A DNA stretch of 64,000 nucleotides. It comes from Ascidia mentula. Lineage: Eukaryota > Chordata > Ascidiacea > Phlebobranchia > Ascidiidae. Shown here piece after piece: positions 23,174 to 35,500 of this stretch. The notes beneath the pieces were generated by a model. It worked only from the letters and a program-made list of their open reading frames with translations, did no database searches and had not been told where the DNA came from. The DNA lies in assembly GCA_947561715.1 (NCBI GenBank), contig OX387198.1, positions 2,294,001 to 2,358,000 on the forward strand. The letters are read 5' to 3'. Numbering within the stretch: position 1 is the first letter of the stretch; every line of letters begins with the position of its first letter. Made by a program: the position numbers and the translations under genes.

Positions 23174-24831
23174 CCATAAATCAAACCATTCCAAACCATA
23201 TTCCTTGAGCTAATGCATTGCCGACTGTTACATCTCCAGACTATCACTGCACCTCCTTGACTGCGACGCAACAATGGTCACTGTGCGTAATAATCCATTT
23301 GTAAAATCATTGTTGTGGTTGTTGCTAAGTTCTGTTCATTTTCGTTCGCAACGTGAGAGTATGAGGTGCTCATTGTGACTGAATGAAGTTGTTGTATTTA
23401 CACCTTAATGCAAAAAGGCATTTGATAAATTGTGAAAATAAAGAACTAATTCACAAAAGTAAACAACATTGTGGTTGTTAGAATACAACATTGTGGTTGT
23501 TGTGACCTTGATATACCGTGGTTAGGAATTGTTGAATAGGGCGGGGCGGTACGTTTTGACGAAATATATCCGTTACTAGCCTTAGCCCTTGTAGGCCTGG
23601 CGTATAAGAGTCTACACTTACGTATATAACTTAATGTGACATATATGGGTAATTGTAAAAGGCCACGAAAATAATGCTATCTGTAACGTTTGTGGGTACA
23701 TAGATTTGGGCGCTTCTGTTGTTTTGTGCCACGAATTTTTCGCAAGACTTGTACAATCCAGCAGCAAGAAGTAAACTCCAATGCCGCAAGTTTAATTGCC
23801 GAGTAACACTTGACGTTCGACGCGACGTACCATTGGGTAATAGCAGGAAGAAATACAAAAAGACAAGACCTTTGCTTCAGCTTCTTTTGGTGTAGGTGGG
23901 GTGTGACGAAGCAGCGGGCGAAGAACGCTGTCTGACCTGACATCATTTTATAGGTGTTTGTATTTGACTGCACGCAGTGCTGATGCCATTTTCCTTTCTT
24001 TGCAACACAAAACAATATTGTTACGTAAGTCATTGATAAAAAAGAATCACATTGATCGGCAAAATTTTGTTGACAGCAATATGTTGTCGGAATAAAAATA
24101 TGTTGTTGACTCTAATCGTTTTTATTTTGCATGAAACTTTAATAAGTACAGTCAGCAAAAAATGTTTCGGCATCAAAAATGTTGGTCTTTTGTACAAAAT
24201 TAGAAAACCACCGGTAAGGAATGTATTCTCCACGTCCAGTGAACAATTGCCACGGGATCACGTGTAAAATAGTTTCCCAGGAAAAGGCCCTGCGACGTCA
24301 TTCCCGTTGGTTGGTTTGTGTGGCGTCAGAAGTCAAACTTGTGAAGAAGAAAACATGGCGCCAGACGTTCGATTGCGAAATAAGGCAACAAATAAGGTAC
24401 AACAATAAAACACTGGAAGGTTACAACAACAAAAAATGGCGAAAATATTCCGGTCTTTTCCATAATATACATTTAACTGTTCTCAATTAATATGTGACAA
24501 ATATCTAATGGTGATCATGCCAATCAAGCAAAGACTTCCTCTTTTTCGTGACATTCTTGTGTTTACCGTTTAGCTGTTTTACCTAAGATTTTCTGTTAGC
24601 CTAACACAAACATTTGTCTGACGTCAACCAAAGCTCGTGAGGTTTTACGATGGAAAGTTTCAGTTCCTCTGTGCGATGAAACATGTAAAGTGTGTTCAAT
24701 CTGCATAAATACCATTGAGGATTGATACAATTGCTAGCAGCGTGAATTTGTGGTTTGAGTGGATTGCTTAATTTATAGTTTACAGTATTTCAAATAACAA
24801 AATTTTTGTTTAGACCCCAAAGTTGTTTATA
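23174..24831. other. Region upstream of gene 2, no supported gene
   Basis: Contains a short duplicated aacattgtggttgtt word near 23466-23500 and several short frames with no recognisable content. The gene 2 promoter should lie in its 3' part, but no clear element is visible. Confidence 0.4.
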
Positions 24832-25311
24832 ATGGAGCTTGCTAAGGTGTTGATACCAATGGTTAGCCGTGAGCCATGTCTGTATGATTCTAAACACAAA
24901 GATTACAAAGATAAGGAATTCAAAGAAAATGTGTGGCTACGAATTAGTCAAAAAACGCATCAATCAGGTTAATTCTTTTGTTACATTGGCTACTGCTTTT
25001 GTGATTCTAACAATTATGCAAGATGTTAATTTTATAAAAAATATTCAGTGGATGACTGCAAGGAAAGGTGGAAAAGTCTGCGTGATCGATTTTCAAAAGT
25101 AAAAAAAACTATGGATAGAAATAAAAAAAGTGCTAAAGGTAAAACAAGAGTTTGGAAGTACTACAAGGATCTACAGTTCTTACAGGGTCATTTACGACTA
25201 CCGATGTAAGCTATTCAAAATTCTATTATGTTTTGTGAGTGTATAAAATTATGTCTGTTTACAGTATTGTTGACAACCTTGATTCAGACACAACTGAATT
25301 TCCTGAAAAAG
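24832..25311 (+). CDS. MADF domain of gene 2 (three exons)
   Basis: Exon 1 reads LIPMVSREPCLYDSKHKDYK then a W-containing helix; exon 2 carries VDDCKERWKSLRDRFSK and W-KYYKDLQFL. This is the MADF (Adf-1/Myb-like) pattern, a three-helix DNA-binding fold. Splice phases are 1, 2 and 1, with a 47-base third exon, exactly as in gene 3, so the two heads share ancestry despite roughly half of residues differing. Confidence 0.85.
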
Positions 25312-28300
25312 GTATGTTATATTATGTTTTAGGTTTACAGGTTTTACAGCCTATAGCTGTATCAGCCACTTTTTCCTGAAAAGTCCGAGCGAGATTTAAA
25401 AAATCAGTCACTAGACTTCGATATTTTTGCTGTTCGACGCACACGATAATTTTTTTCCCCATGTTCAATCGCAATTACAAAGCAACACCCTGTGTATAAT
25501 GTTAAAGATAATTTAATTACTTTTGAAATGTTTTGTAGAATCTCATGGAAATAAAATGGAAGAGAAAGATATTTCGTGTACATCAACATCTACAAACTCC
25601 TCATCGCTTTGTAAGAAACGAAAACTGTCAACCTCAGAGTCGCAGGTAACAAAATTTTGCTTTATTTCATGTATGTATGTTATTATTTAACTATTTGCCC
25701 TTTTACCAGGAAAACTTTGATCACAACAATACGCATTCAAAGGAATCAAAAACTTATAACTTTTCAAACTTTGGCAATTTTGTGGCAGATACACTTCAAT
25801 CTATGCCCCTTAATTCTGCCTATAAAGCAATGGCCACAATATTACAGTGTTTAGGTGCTCATTGTATGAATACTGAGGAAGTTTCAGGTATGTAAGATTG
25901 TTTTTTTTTTAATATTGATAAAGAAGCACTTTGTTTCAATTATCTCTTTATAAAAGTGTTTTGTAAGTGTGTAACATAAACACTTTTTGCTACAATGTTA
26001 GTAACAGCTTCAGTTGGTTTGTAGTAGTGTTTCCCAACCGGTAGTACCACTAGTGGTTTGCAAAAGCATTCCAGGTCGTATGCGAGCGCCTTTACGTAAT
26101 TTGCGGATATAGTTCAAATTTTAAAAATCGCAAGTGATCAAAAAATGTTTGTTATTTCATCCCCTAGGTTACTTTGTAAATTTGTTTTACCTCCAAGTGG
26201 TACACAACCACAAAAAGGTTGGAAATCACTGGTTTATAGTGTAGAGTAGTGATGTAATGAAGCTTCGGTTTGCCAAATTTATTCCGCGAATCTGCGATTT
26301 CGATGAAGATTCAGTTTTGGCCCAATAATTTGTTTTGATTTGGACAAAACTAAACTTATACGCTCATGAAAACATTGTGAGATACCAACAATAGCATGTG
26401 AACTGTATTAATAATTTCCAATACTTTGAAAGATGATAATATTTTGGGCGCAAATCTTATCTTTTCTGCGTAGTTGTGCATCACACAAAAAAATTAAAAA
26501 ATGGGAGCGATGGTGTTCAATGAAATATTATCGTTGTGCCCATGCCTGGTACAAAATCGTTGATACAACTTGAAAACTATCGCAAAAACTGAATATTTGG
26601 TTTGGACCAGAACCGAATTTGGACGATTCCATGCATCACTAGTGTAGAATGTCAGATTATGGAAATTTTTAAAATTGTGATGTGTTTATTTTATTTAAGG
26701 AAACACATCATCTGCTGAGGTTAACACGGATGGTGCAAAAGAAGAACATGCAGCCACCAGACACAGTCAGCAACATTATGAAGGTACAAACAACATAAAC
26801 ACATATTTTCATGACTAGTGTATGAAGATGCTGATATCAAGTTGCAAAAATACTGTGCAACCCATAATAGCTTCAACATCCACCTAAGACAACACAGAAA
26901 TCATGTATATATACTTTTATATGGTAAGGTAGGACTGCTTGCGGCAAAGACTTCTGTTTGGCGATGTAAAAAATAAGCATGTTTAGTATGAACTAAACAA
27001 GTGTTTTTGATGATGGCAAATAAATGTGGTCGCCTGGCAATTTGTTTGTATTAATGTAACTTGCCTGGGATCTTCAGTTGACACTTCACTGAGATCTATA
27101 AATATATTTCTTATTTAGACTTTTACAAAGCTTAGTTTTAACATTTATATACAATGTATATATGTATATTATACATTGATTGATAGGGCCCAGAAAATAG
27201 TTTGCATTGCCCCAAAAAATGGACACTGTGTAGGTTTTTCCCATTATATTTTTTTGATCTTGTAATGTTTAGATTGCTTGAATAATGGTGAAAGCCTTCA
27301 ACATCCTTTGAATGGGAATGGTCATGCTTTGCGTGTCACTACAGCACAGCAACGTGCACAAACCATACCGCAGAAGCAACAAACAGGTATTTTAAAAGCT
27401 GAAAATACTGTTGTGAAGTTGGCACACTGTTAAATCGTGTAAGTCTGTCCATTTAGCTGGAAACTGTGGGTAGTAGTTTAATGTGGATGAGGCCTGTCGA
27501 TCAAAAAATGTCACTTTCTGCAACTCTATTATCATAAGTGGTTGCATTACTTTTATAATTTTCATTGATATTAGCAAGCGTATTTCTTATCATAATCAAT
27601 GTATAGTGTTAGTTTGCCTCTAAATATTTGTTTGTTTGTACTTTTGCCTCATCCACATTAGTTTGCTTCTCAAATGTAGACACTGCTTTGAACACTGGTG
27701 AACCTGAAAGTTACCACAATTCTGTCAGCGATGCTACAAAAAACTTCATTCCAGCAAATCAATCTTCAGTTAATGGTAATGTTTTACCACCACAAACAGG
27801 TATTTTCCATATGTACTGAAAGGACATTTTGTATCATCAGCCAAATTGAACAACATTAAACCTTACAGATGGTTAACATTGAAAATCATGCCAGCATTAA
27901 CAAGACATGCAAACCGGCTCATTTCAATCTGTGCTTGTTTTTTTTATTTTTGTGTTCACATACACAGATAATATTCCAAAAAAGGAAATTAGCTTATAAG
28001 TTTGTCTGCAAATACAGCTATGTAATTTTTCTAAAGTGTAAGATTCATGTCGATGTTAAATTTGAGTTGTTTTTTTATTTTATGTTTAATGCAGGTTTTA
28101 CTTCAGTGGGCAGAAATTTAAATCTCTTGACTGGAAAAGCAACTCCACCCTCGAAAAAAGCAACTTCAATTATCCTTTGCAAGGATATGCATTGGAACCG
28201 CAGTTTCTATGAACGTAAAGTCCATCTTCGCGGCGCGATTTGTTGCAGTTTCCTGTTTAAAAAACCCTCGTCTTCCAGCAAGAGGCATCAGTATACCGCT

Positions 28301-28327
28301 GTGTGTAAACCTGCAAAATGCACATAA
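24832..28327 (+). CDS. Gene 2: MADF-BESS protein with linker exons, truncated chimeric 3' end
   Basis: Exons 24832-24967, 25049-25205, 25265-25311, 25539-25645, 25710-25887, 26700-26783, 27273-27386, 27680-27799 and 28095-28327 join in frame to about 391 codons. The head is a MADF DNA-binding domain, then a Ser/Thr-rich exon with a basic KKRKL motif, a BESS-like exon and four linker exons. The GFTSVGRN-type exon breaks at about 28137 into sequence homologous to 16140 of the downstream block, and the frame continues about 63 codons to a stop at 28327. The TPR-like domain is absent. It may be a working shortened protein or a decaying copy; without transcripts I cannot tell. Confidence 0.65.
25539..25887 (+). 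CDS. Basic exon and BESS-like exon of gene 2
   Basis: 25539-25645 encodes Ser/Thr-rich sequence ending CKKRKLSTSESQ, a possible nuclear localisation signal. 25710-25887 (phase 0 in, 1 out) encodes a segment FVADTLQSMPLNSAYKAMAT with the hydrophobic spacing of a BESS motif, which in MADF proteins mediates protein contacts. Its donor is phase 1, allowing direct joining to the linker exons. Confidence 0.7.
26026..26231 (+). mobile_element. hAT MITE in gene 2 intron
   Basis: Runs from agtgtttcccaaccggtagt to ggttggaaatcactg. Both ends are present as inverted repeats and it is about 200 bases with no coding content. Same family as 22939-23173. Confidence 0.75.
26247..26641 (+). mobile_element. 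Second hAT-like MITE with 8-bp target duplication
   Basis: Begins tagtgatgtaatgaag and ends ccatgcatcacta, giving inverted ends, flanked by gtgtagag and gtgtagaa. The interior has cggttt/aaaccga inverted words. About 395 bases and non-coding. A 5'-truncated relative sits at about 47440-47582 in the equivalent intron of gene 3 with the same gtgtagaa flank, so the insertion predates that duplication. Confidence 0.8.
26700..28136 (+). CDS. Linker exons of gene 2
   Basis: Exons 26700-26783 (GNTSSAEV), 27273-27386 (DCLNNGES), 27680-27799 (DTALNTGEP) and the start of 28095 (GFTSVGRN) match the linker series of genes 1 and 3 in order, phase and intron sequence. Unlike gene 1, the DCLNNGES-type exon here keeps its acceptor and frame. 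The series stops abruptly at about 28137. Confidence 0.7.
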
Positions 28328-28697
28328 ATAATTAAAACCCCAACCAATCCTGTCAATGCATGATAAATCAAGCTCTCGGTGAGGTTTTTACTCACGACCC
28401 TGGGCTAACCAGGCCCAACGCTCTACCAACTGAGCTCTCAGTGGTTTCACGGGGTATATTGTGGCCAAAATACACTGATGTGCAAGCGCACAACTTGTCA
28501 GGCAACCTTCACATATAAGTAGGGAAACCTGTGCAGTGGGGCAATCACGCCATTCAAATCTCACTCGGACTTTCCAGGAAAAGTTGCTGAAACGTTAGCC
28601 TACTGCATTATGTTATGCAATGATGGTTGAATATTAACATTAATTTGTTTAATTCTTATAATCCGGGCATCGATTTTTGCCTTTTTCACCATTCTAA
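28137..28697. repeat. Fragment of the downstream block fused to gene 2
   Basis: Matches 16140-16680 (copy A) and 58575-59125 (copy B), including the tRNA-derived repeat at 28372-28444. The join at about 28137 lies inside a linker exon. The fragment is interrupted at 28698 by the Harbinger element, and its expected continuation (gccactgttcgacac) reappears at 32236. Confidence 0.75.
28372..28444 (-). repeat. tRNA-derived repeat, copy in the gene 2 fusion
   Basis: Same element as 16364-16436 with a few substitutions (gtgaggttttta in place of gtaaggtttaaa), consistent with decay after copying. Confidence 0.5.
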
Positions 28698-28943
28698 TAC
28701 TTCGTTTCCATGGCCAATTTACACTCGGACAAAACACTCGGTCATTACTAAAAAGTCGAACAAATTGGAATGGCCAAAATAGCTTGCGTTTCCATGGCCA
28801 AAATTATCCAAGCGTGACGTAAGCAACAACAACTATCGATTGACCATAGTATACTCTATACTATGGATTGACAGTCGACGACTGAACTCTTGGATTTGCT
28901 GTGTGATGTCTGTCAAGTTTTGCCATCTCAATAAAAGATTGTT

Positions 28944-30511
28944 ATGCTGAAATGGTGTCAGATCTATACGGAGTTTTCTAAAATAGAACACGCATCTACA
29001 ACGACGACCTTGTTCAATAACATTTTAGACTATATAGAGGAAAGAATGCCATCCAATGCATCAACAGTGTCACGAAAGCTAAAAAAGATAGTTTTAATAC
29101 TAACTGTAGTTTTAAAAATACTTTGTATTACAAATCTCGCTACTCATCAGAGGTTGCTGAGTACAGTGCATGCTATTGTTGCAGCAAAGCACAATTTAAG
29201 GAAACATAAAAGAAGATGGATGTTAAGAAGGTAGGCAGATACATTATAGCGTTTCAAGTTTCAATTATGTGCAGTAAAATTTTTATAGATCATCCGATTG
29301 GTGGAACAACATCGTTAAAGATTTTAATGACAGTGATTGGGTGGCCCATTTTAGGATTAGGAAGGCTACGTTCGACCGGTTGGTTGAATTACTTGCTAAA
29401 ATGGGCCACCCAATCACTGTCATGTTTTTTTTTTTTAATAAAATGACCTTTGTGTTTAGATGAACGATCAGTGAGAGCACCCATATCACTGGAGAAAAGA
29501 GTTGCTGTTGATCTCTACAAATTAGCCTCAGCCTCGGAGTATAGAGTTGTTGCTGCCATGTTTGGAATTCACAAAACGTCAGTACATCGGTGTCTACACT
29601 CGTAAGTTGAAATTTTGACGATATTTTGAACAGCTACAGTGAAAAGTGAGCTTTACTGACATGTTTTTTTTTAGATTTTGTCATGCTATTTGTAACAAAC
29701 GGGACCAGTTTATCAAACTTCCAAGTAGGCTACTCAGGAAGCAAAACACATCGCCTGTGAAAATCACCAAAAATCAGGATTTCCCCAAGTTTATGGAGCT
29801 ATTGATGGGTGCCACATCCATATTACACCACCAAAGGATGGACTCAGTGATTTTTTAAACAGGAAGAGATTTCCATCACTTTTTCTCCAAGCAGTTGTAG
29901 ACAACCAATACAGTTTTTTTTTGTCATTTCAAAACCAGACCAGAGATTCATTAGTATTAATAGATTTAGATATGTGTCCATGATGCCAGCGTTCTTCGTG
30001 CATCGGAAGTATATCGCAACTCGGCTGTTCTACCAAAGGTATGGTAACCCATTCCTGAAGTAGTTAAAATTAAACAAGTTTACGCACTGTCTCACTCTTT
30101 TAGGGGGATATAACAATAAATGGGGTTCAAATCCTGTTAATGATAGTGGGTGACGCAGCTTACCCTATGTTGCCATGGCTTATGCGACCTTACACGGGAT
30201 CAAGACTAACACCTCGCCAGGAAATGTTCAACTTTCACCATAGCAGTGTTCGAATGGTTGTGGAAAATGCATTCGGAAGGCTGAAAGCACGGTGGCGAAT
30301 TTTAAAGAGGCAGTTGGATGTGCATCTGGAAGAAGCTCCCTTTGTTATTGGAGCTTGTTGTATCCTCCACTATCTTTGTGAGGAAGCTCAAACCTCAGTC
30401 CCACTTGATGTGGAAAATCAGGAAAGTGTTGGGTCATCAGCTCAGCGAGACCCACCTATTGGCAACCATGTCCGTGATACAATTGCTGATTATATTTTTG
30501 AGCATGTTTGA
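28944..30511 (+). pseudogene. Harbinger DDE transposase (HARBI1-like), degraded
   Basis: Pieces in order: KHKRRWMLRR then SSDWWNNIVKDFNDSDWVAH (29176-29350), APISLEKRVAVDLYKLAS and FGIHKTSVHRC (29460-29600), GAIDGCHIHITPP with the first Asp (about 29800-29835), HDASVLRASEVYRNS (about 29972-30016), GDAAYPMLPWLMRPY with the second Asp and VVENAFGRLKARWRIL with the Glu (30149-30310), ending at 30511. The catalytic triad is visible. Breaks include a frameshift around 29790, an in-frame loss before HDASV, and a disrupted splice near the 27-base inverted repeat at 29327-29423. Confidence 0.85.
29327..29423. repeat. Perfect 27-bp inverted repeat inside the transposase
   Basis: 29327-29353 and 29397-29423 are exact reverse complements around a 43-base loop. 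Both arms read through in the transposase frame (NDSDWVAHF in the first, KMGHPITVM in the second). The second arm takes the place where the donor of this exon should lie, so it probably arose by copying from the opposite strand. Confidence 0.9.
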
Positions 30512-30637
30512 TTCGCCCTTATTTTAAATTTAATTTGACTACACCCACAATAAACATATAACCTGAATATTTAAAAGATTTGGGTGTATTTTTATAAACA
30601 CCTAACACAAGTTAATATCTCTAGCAAATGGAAATAT

Positions 30638-31802
30638 TTAGTTTGTTGAGTCATTTTCCAAGGTTCTTTGAATCAAGTTAATTAAATTTGTAACAGAACT
30701 GAGCAAGACATTCATTTGTTGTTGATGATTCTCATTAGCCTGGGTCATAAGTTGAATTAAGCTGTCTGTTTGATCCTGTTGCCTTGTTTGAGCTGCTCTT
30801 CTTCTCATGGTTCTCCTAGATCTTCCTGTTGCAAATACATTAGTTCCAACTGAAGTGTTTGTTTTTGCCAAATATCACTGCACATACCTGTGATGTTTCT
30901 TGAGGAGTCCAAGCTGGATGGCTAAGTTTCATCATTTTGTGTGCTGATAGGTTGGGTGTGGTCTTGTGGAGAACATGGTTGGTCATTTTGTGTGGTGTTT
31001 GTGTGGGAGTATTCTTGCGAAATGTGTGGTTCATCAAGTTGTGTAGGATTTTGTTGGAACTCATTTTGTGATGTTGTTGGTTCATTGTTATGGTGGAATT
31101 GATTTTGAGATGTGTGTGGTTCAATAGTGGGTGTAGTGTTTAAAGTTTCACCAAAAGAATTTAGAATAGCTGCTTCAAATTCCCCCTCGGGTGTTTCTGC
31201 TAATTACATGTCATCAAAAAAGTTATATTTATAAAGCATTTAATAAATTACCACAATCCATTTGAAACTCGTATCCATCCAGTGTCTGGGGTAAAGGTGA
31301 CTTTAAGGATTCAAATCCAAAGCCAGGTCTTGCAGTCTTCAACAGTTAAACAGTTTAGCAATGAATAGTTGCAAAAGAACTTATGTTTACCTTGGATCGA
31401 GGTCTTGAAATAAGTATGTCTGACATTGCAGTCAGATGACGCCATTTTAAATTTTTGGATGAGGCTCCAGAAAGATTAAGTTCACTATTAATTTCAAAAC
31501 ACTTGGTCTTCATAAATTTCCATTTTTTTCTGATTTGTTCTTTGTTTGGAGGCAACAGCAATAACACAAATTTGGTGGAAAACACCCCTGACAAAATATG
31601 ACAAATTTATTAAAACTGACATAACCTACTCTGTGAAATCATGACCCCGTTTCCTCATTTCGCCAACAGCCTGCATCATGATATTTTTGTTTCTTCTTGC
31701 CTTACTGTCTGTTTGTTGGACTAAGTGTAACTCTTTCGCTACCACAACCAAATCATCCTCTTCACTATCACTCCATCTTCTCTTTAAACTTCCTTTGGGC
31801 AT
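30638..31802 (-). CDS. Harbinger Myb/SANT-like accessory gene
   Basis: Starts at the ATG ending 31802: MPKGSLKRRWSDSEEDDLVV, a Myb/SANT-like first helix. It continues with a piece reading KEQIRKKWKFMKTKCFEINS (31355-31560) and a Gln/Asn-rich segment, and ends near 30638 with a helix MTQANENHQQQMNVLLSSV. In Harbinger elements this protein binds DNA and helps import and recruit the transposase. Exon joins are not firmly placed. Confidence 0.65.
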
Positions 31803-32562
31803 TTTTGTGATATGTTACCTGCGACAAAAGGCAGAAGTAGGATGGCAATGCTTTAAAAGTAACAAAACTAAAAAAAAACCTACTATTGCTAGAAATAGTT
31901 CCGCTCCGATGCCAAAAAAAGTAATCAAAACCTTTGACCTTGCTTACGACCCTGTTGGCAGCGTGGCGCAGACAACCATAGACGCTAACGCTGCGCGGCG
32001 CAATTGAGCAAAATATTATATTTTTCAATAATACCTTCAGGATAGTGGAACTGAAACGCGTGCACGTGGCGATTTATATCCGTGTAAGTCGGCCATATAG
32101 CGTTATGTCCACCCGTGACGGAAGGACAAACGAAAGTCGTTTTTGTCCGACTATTTTTGCGTGCGTCATTTGCGTCACTTCCAAATATGGTCACTTGGCC
32201 ATAAAAGACGGACAAAAAGCGTCCATGGATGGCGCCACTGTTCGACACCAGAGTCATAGAAATCACGAGTACTCCAACTGCCACGTTTGGCCGCCATTTT
32301 GTGTCCAAAAGCCTGGAATGCGTGTAGCCTGTTCAGTAGATGCCCTAATGGTTTAGCGGTTTCGAAATTTATTGCTGTCCACAAGATGGTCTAAAATTGC
32401 TTGTTGGTGTGTTTTTTCAATATAGAAGGTAAGTATCACGCACAAGATGTTTCACTGATAAGCTTTGTTGGTAAAATACGTCATGTATTAAATGAATTAT
32501 ATCAGCATCAGCCATAACACACAACAAAAGTTACTGATTAACATAAAAATTTTTTCAGTATT

Positions 32563-35500
32563 TTATTGCAGACCATCTTGCTGCACTTTTGCTTCCAAAT
32601 TGTGTTTTTGGGAAGCCTGTTTAGTCACGGTCTTGCCATGAATGTGGAGTCGTAACTTAATGTACTTTTTTACAATTTTTGGAACAACCTCGTGACAGTT
32701 GGGAAACATGACATTTTCTGGCAGGGCTTCAGTAAGTATATTGAAGTACATCTTTTTGTCCAGCCACGTTAACAACAATTTGGCGAAACTTGCTCTCAAG
32801 GGCATCTTGGGTTAGCCGCCCGGACATTAAAAATTTGTAGTTACCATGAACGACAATAAGCTCCTGGTGCAAAGCTAACAAACTAGTAGTGGCCAATTTG
32901 ATTCCTGATTGTACAGGCTTCCATGAACTGGAAATATGTATTTTTTGAAATGTGTCCAACATCTGAAAATAATTTTATGTAAATTTAAATGCGGATATAC
33001 AATATTTTAGGTAAGTTTTTTGTAACAATAATAGTATTATTGATATTGTTTTACGAAAATAATATTTTACCTCTGTTAGCTGGTCTAACTTTTCTGCTGA
33101 ATTTGGAAAAAGGGCATCCTGCATGCATCGATAGTTCATGATGTCGAACCAATTATTAATATATTGCCAAAAAAATCCAGTTGTCAGTGCTTCGGGATAA
33201 AGTTTGTTTATTGCAACCATTGTGCGAATGACTCAATACCTAATTGGAATTTGAAGGTGAGGACAGATAGAAAAATTGAATATTATTTACTGAGTTACAT
33301 ATATACCTGAGCTGCCATATTTACTCATTTTTTGATATTGTGTTGGATGAATATGACTTTTTGTCAGCTTCGGGGCTAGCTTAAACTCACCTTCCTCTTG
33401 ATAATTAATAAGTTTTTCCACCCAACTTTTTAAAACCTTGATAAAAACATTTATTACTTTTAGAACTTGAATTAGGTTACTGAATGTATGTGCTAACTGG
33501 GTTAAGTTAGTTTTGTGCAAACCTGATTTGTGGGAAGGCTGTATTTGGTCACAACGCTGTCACTTAAAAATATCATGCTTTAAAAAAGGACTCCTTGTAG
33601 CGCTCACTTTACCGCATTTTAGCGAAGCGGATTAATTGCCTTTTTCGCCGTGTTTCTCTTTTGCCGCTGTTGCGTAGACTCGTTGATTCATTCTTAACTT
33701 TGCAACGGAATAAAGCTGTGTAACGCTTTAATGGTGACCCCGACGAGTCAGAAACGTATATTTCTTGACATAAATTTCAAGTTAAGATGGATGGTAGTGA
33801 CCAAAACGCTGTGGCTATTAAACTCCCCACATTTTGGATGTCGCAGCCACGTGTTTGGTTCCAGCAAGCGGAAGCTCAATTTGCTTTGAAGAAAGTGACA
33901 GCTGACGAAACCAAGTACTTTTACGTTGTGTCAGCTCTCGATCAGAACACAGCTAGTCGTTTGATTGATTTACTTGAACAACCGCCGCATGAAGACAAGT
34001 ATGCAGCAATTAAGGAGCGATTGCTGACTACTTTTACTTTCACACCGTCTCAAAGAGCTCAACAATTACTCCACATGCCAACTTTGGGTGACCGGCTGCC
34101 AACTGCCCTAATGGACGAAATGCTGGCGTTGCTTGGGAGTGAGGAACCTTGTTTTTTGTTCAAAGAATTATTTTTTGTTCAAAGAATTATTAAAAAAGGA
34201 CTCCTTAACTTTTTTAAAAGTCGAGGCACATCTAGCATGAAGTAAAGAAGTTGTTCAGTCAGTGCAGGATGGTGAATGCAACATCTAACTTCATCTCTGA
34301 CCATTTGTAATGCAGAAAAGGGTAAAGATGAGTTTTTGCTACAGCCTAAATATCCTAAAATGAAACAGGATATCACCTGTTGCTAACAACTCCAGCAGAC
34401 TTCCACATTGCTTGGTTGCAAGCCCCCATGTCACTAATCACCACTTTGACTGTGAAACCCCTTATGGCGAGCTGTTTAATAATTTCCTTTGTTGTTTTCC
34501 ATAAACTAATTGAAGTACCAGTGTAAAAATATGCTGTTAAAAAACACAACATTACGAATATTGCACATTTAAATTTTTTACCGAAATAACCAACAAACTA
34601 CTTGTTTCTAGTGTGTTGTGATGCCTTTTGCCATAAAACACAACACACATGATGCCATTAAATTTCCTGACTTATGGCATCATTTCAGGGCTAACGTACC
34701 CCACAAATTGCTTGATGCCGGGATCGTACTCAACGGCTGTTGCAATTTGAACCTCGTCGAGCAGTAAACTACAAACACGCTCGTGCTCTTCGGTCGCCTC
34801 CAACTTGGATTTCATCCAGTCCAAGACTACATTTTATATTCCCGGACTCATCCCAAGAGGCACAATTCTATTGCAGAGTGTTGAGTACGAGGGCAGTGGG
34901 TACGTAAGCGATCTTAGAAACTCGTATCTGCGTGAGATCAATACGCGGTTTCAGTTGAAGCTCAGTACAACAAACTTGACATTGTTAGATACCCTTGCTT
35001 GCCAACTGCGCATCTAATTTTTAGTGCAACTTTGATAGTCACGTCTGACCACTCAGATCTCGAACTGTTCACTGTTCCGCCTTGCAAAGCCTTGATTTGG
35101 TCATCATGCAAAAATTTCGGCAAATTAGAAGCCATGTTTTGCAGTTTTGCATTCAAAAGTGTGATCTAATTTTGAAACAATAAATACAGAGCAAAACAAA
35201 TATTTATGTTAGTACCTGTCGCTTCAATTGCCTATTTTCTGTTTCATATTTTGAGCAATTTGTACAAGTCACTTGTACTACTTCTGTTGGTTCTGTTCTT
35301 TCTGCACTTTCAGCTTCTGATTTGCTGTATTTGTGGTCGTGACTGCATGCTAAATTAATAAATACGTTTTACTATCTAGGCTTAATGTTTAGTTTAGTTC
35401 CCTACTGGAAAAATCTCCATGATTTCTGATATTCCTGTGCCGTTTCAAAAGGCGCCTTTGACTAGAAAGTTTAGCTGGGCAGTTTGGAACATTAAATAAT

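Larger units (their letters stand above)
28698..32235 (+). mobile_element. PIF/Harbinger element 1, about 3.5 kb
   Basis: Carries the two genes expected of this superfamily: a DDE transposase on the plus strand and a Myb/SANT-like accessory protein on the minus strand. The ends are approximate: the left is placed after cattctaa by comparison with 16670, the right before gccactgttcgacac. Terminal regions share tccatggc/a and atggccaa words in inverted orientation rather than a clean terminal repeat. The transposase is damaged. Confidence 0.75.

Noticed and set aside
31678-32356. Plus-strand frames opposite the Harbinger accessory gene and its flank
   Set aside because: The minus strand carries a recognisable Myb/SANT-like start; plus frames show no family.
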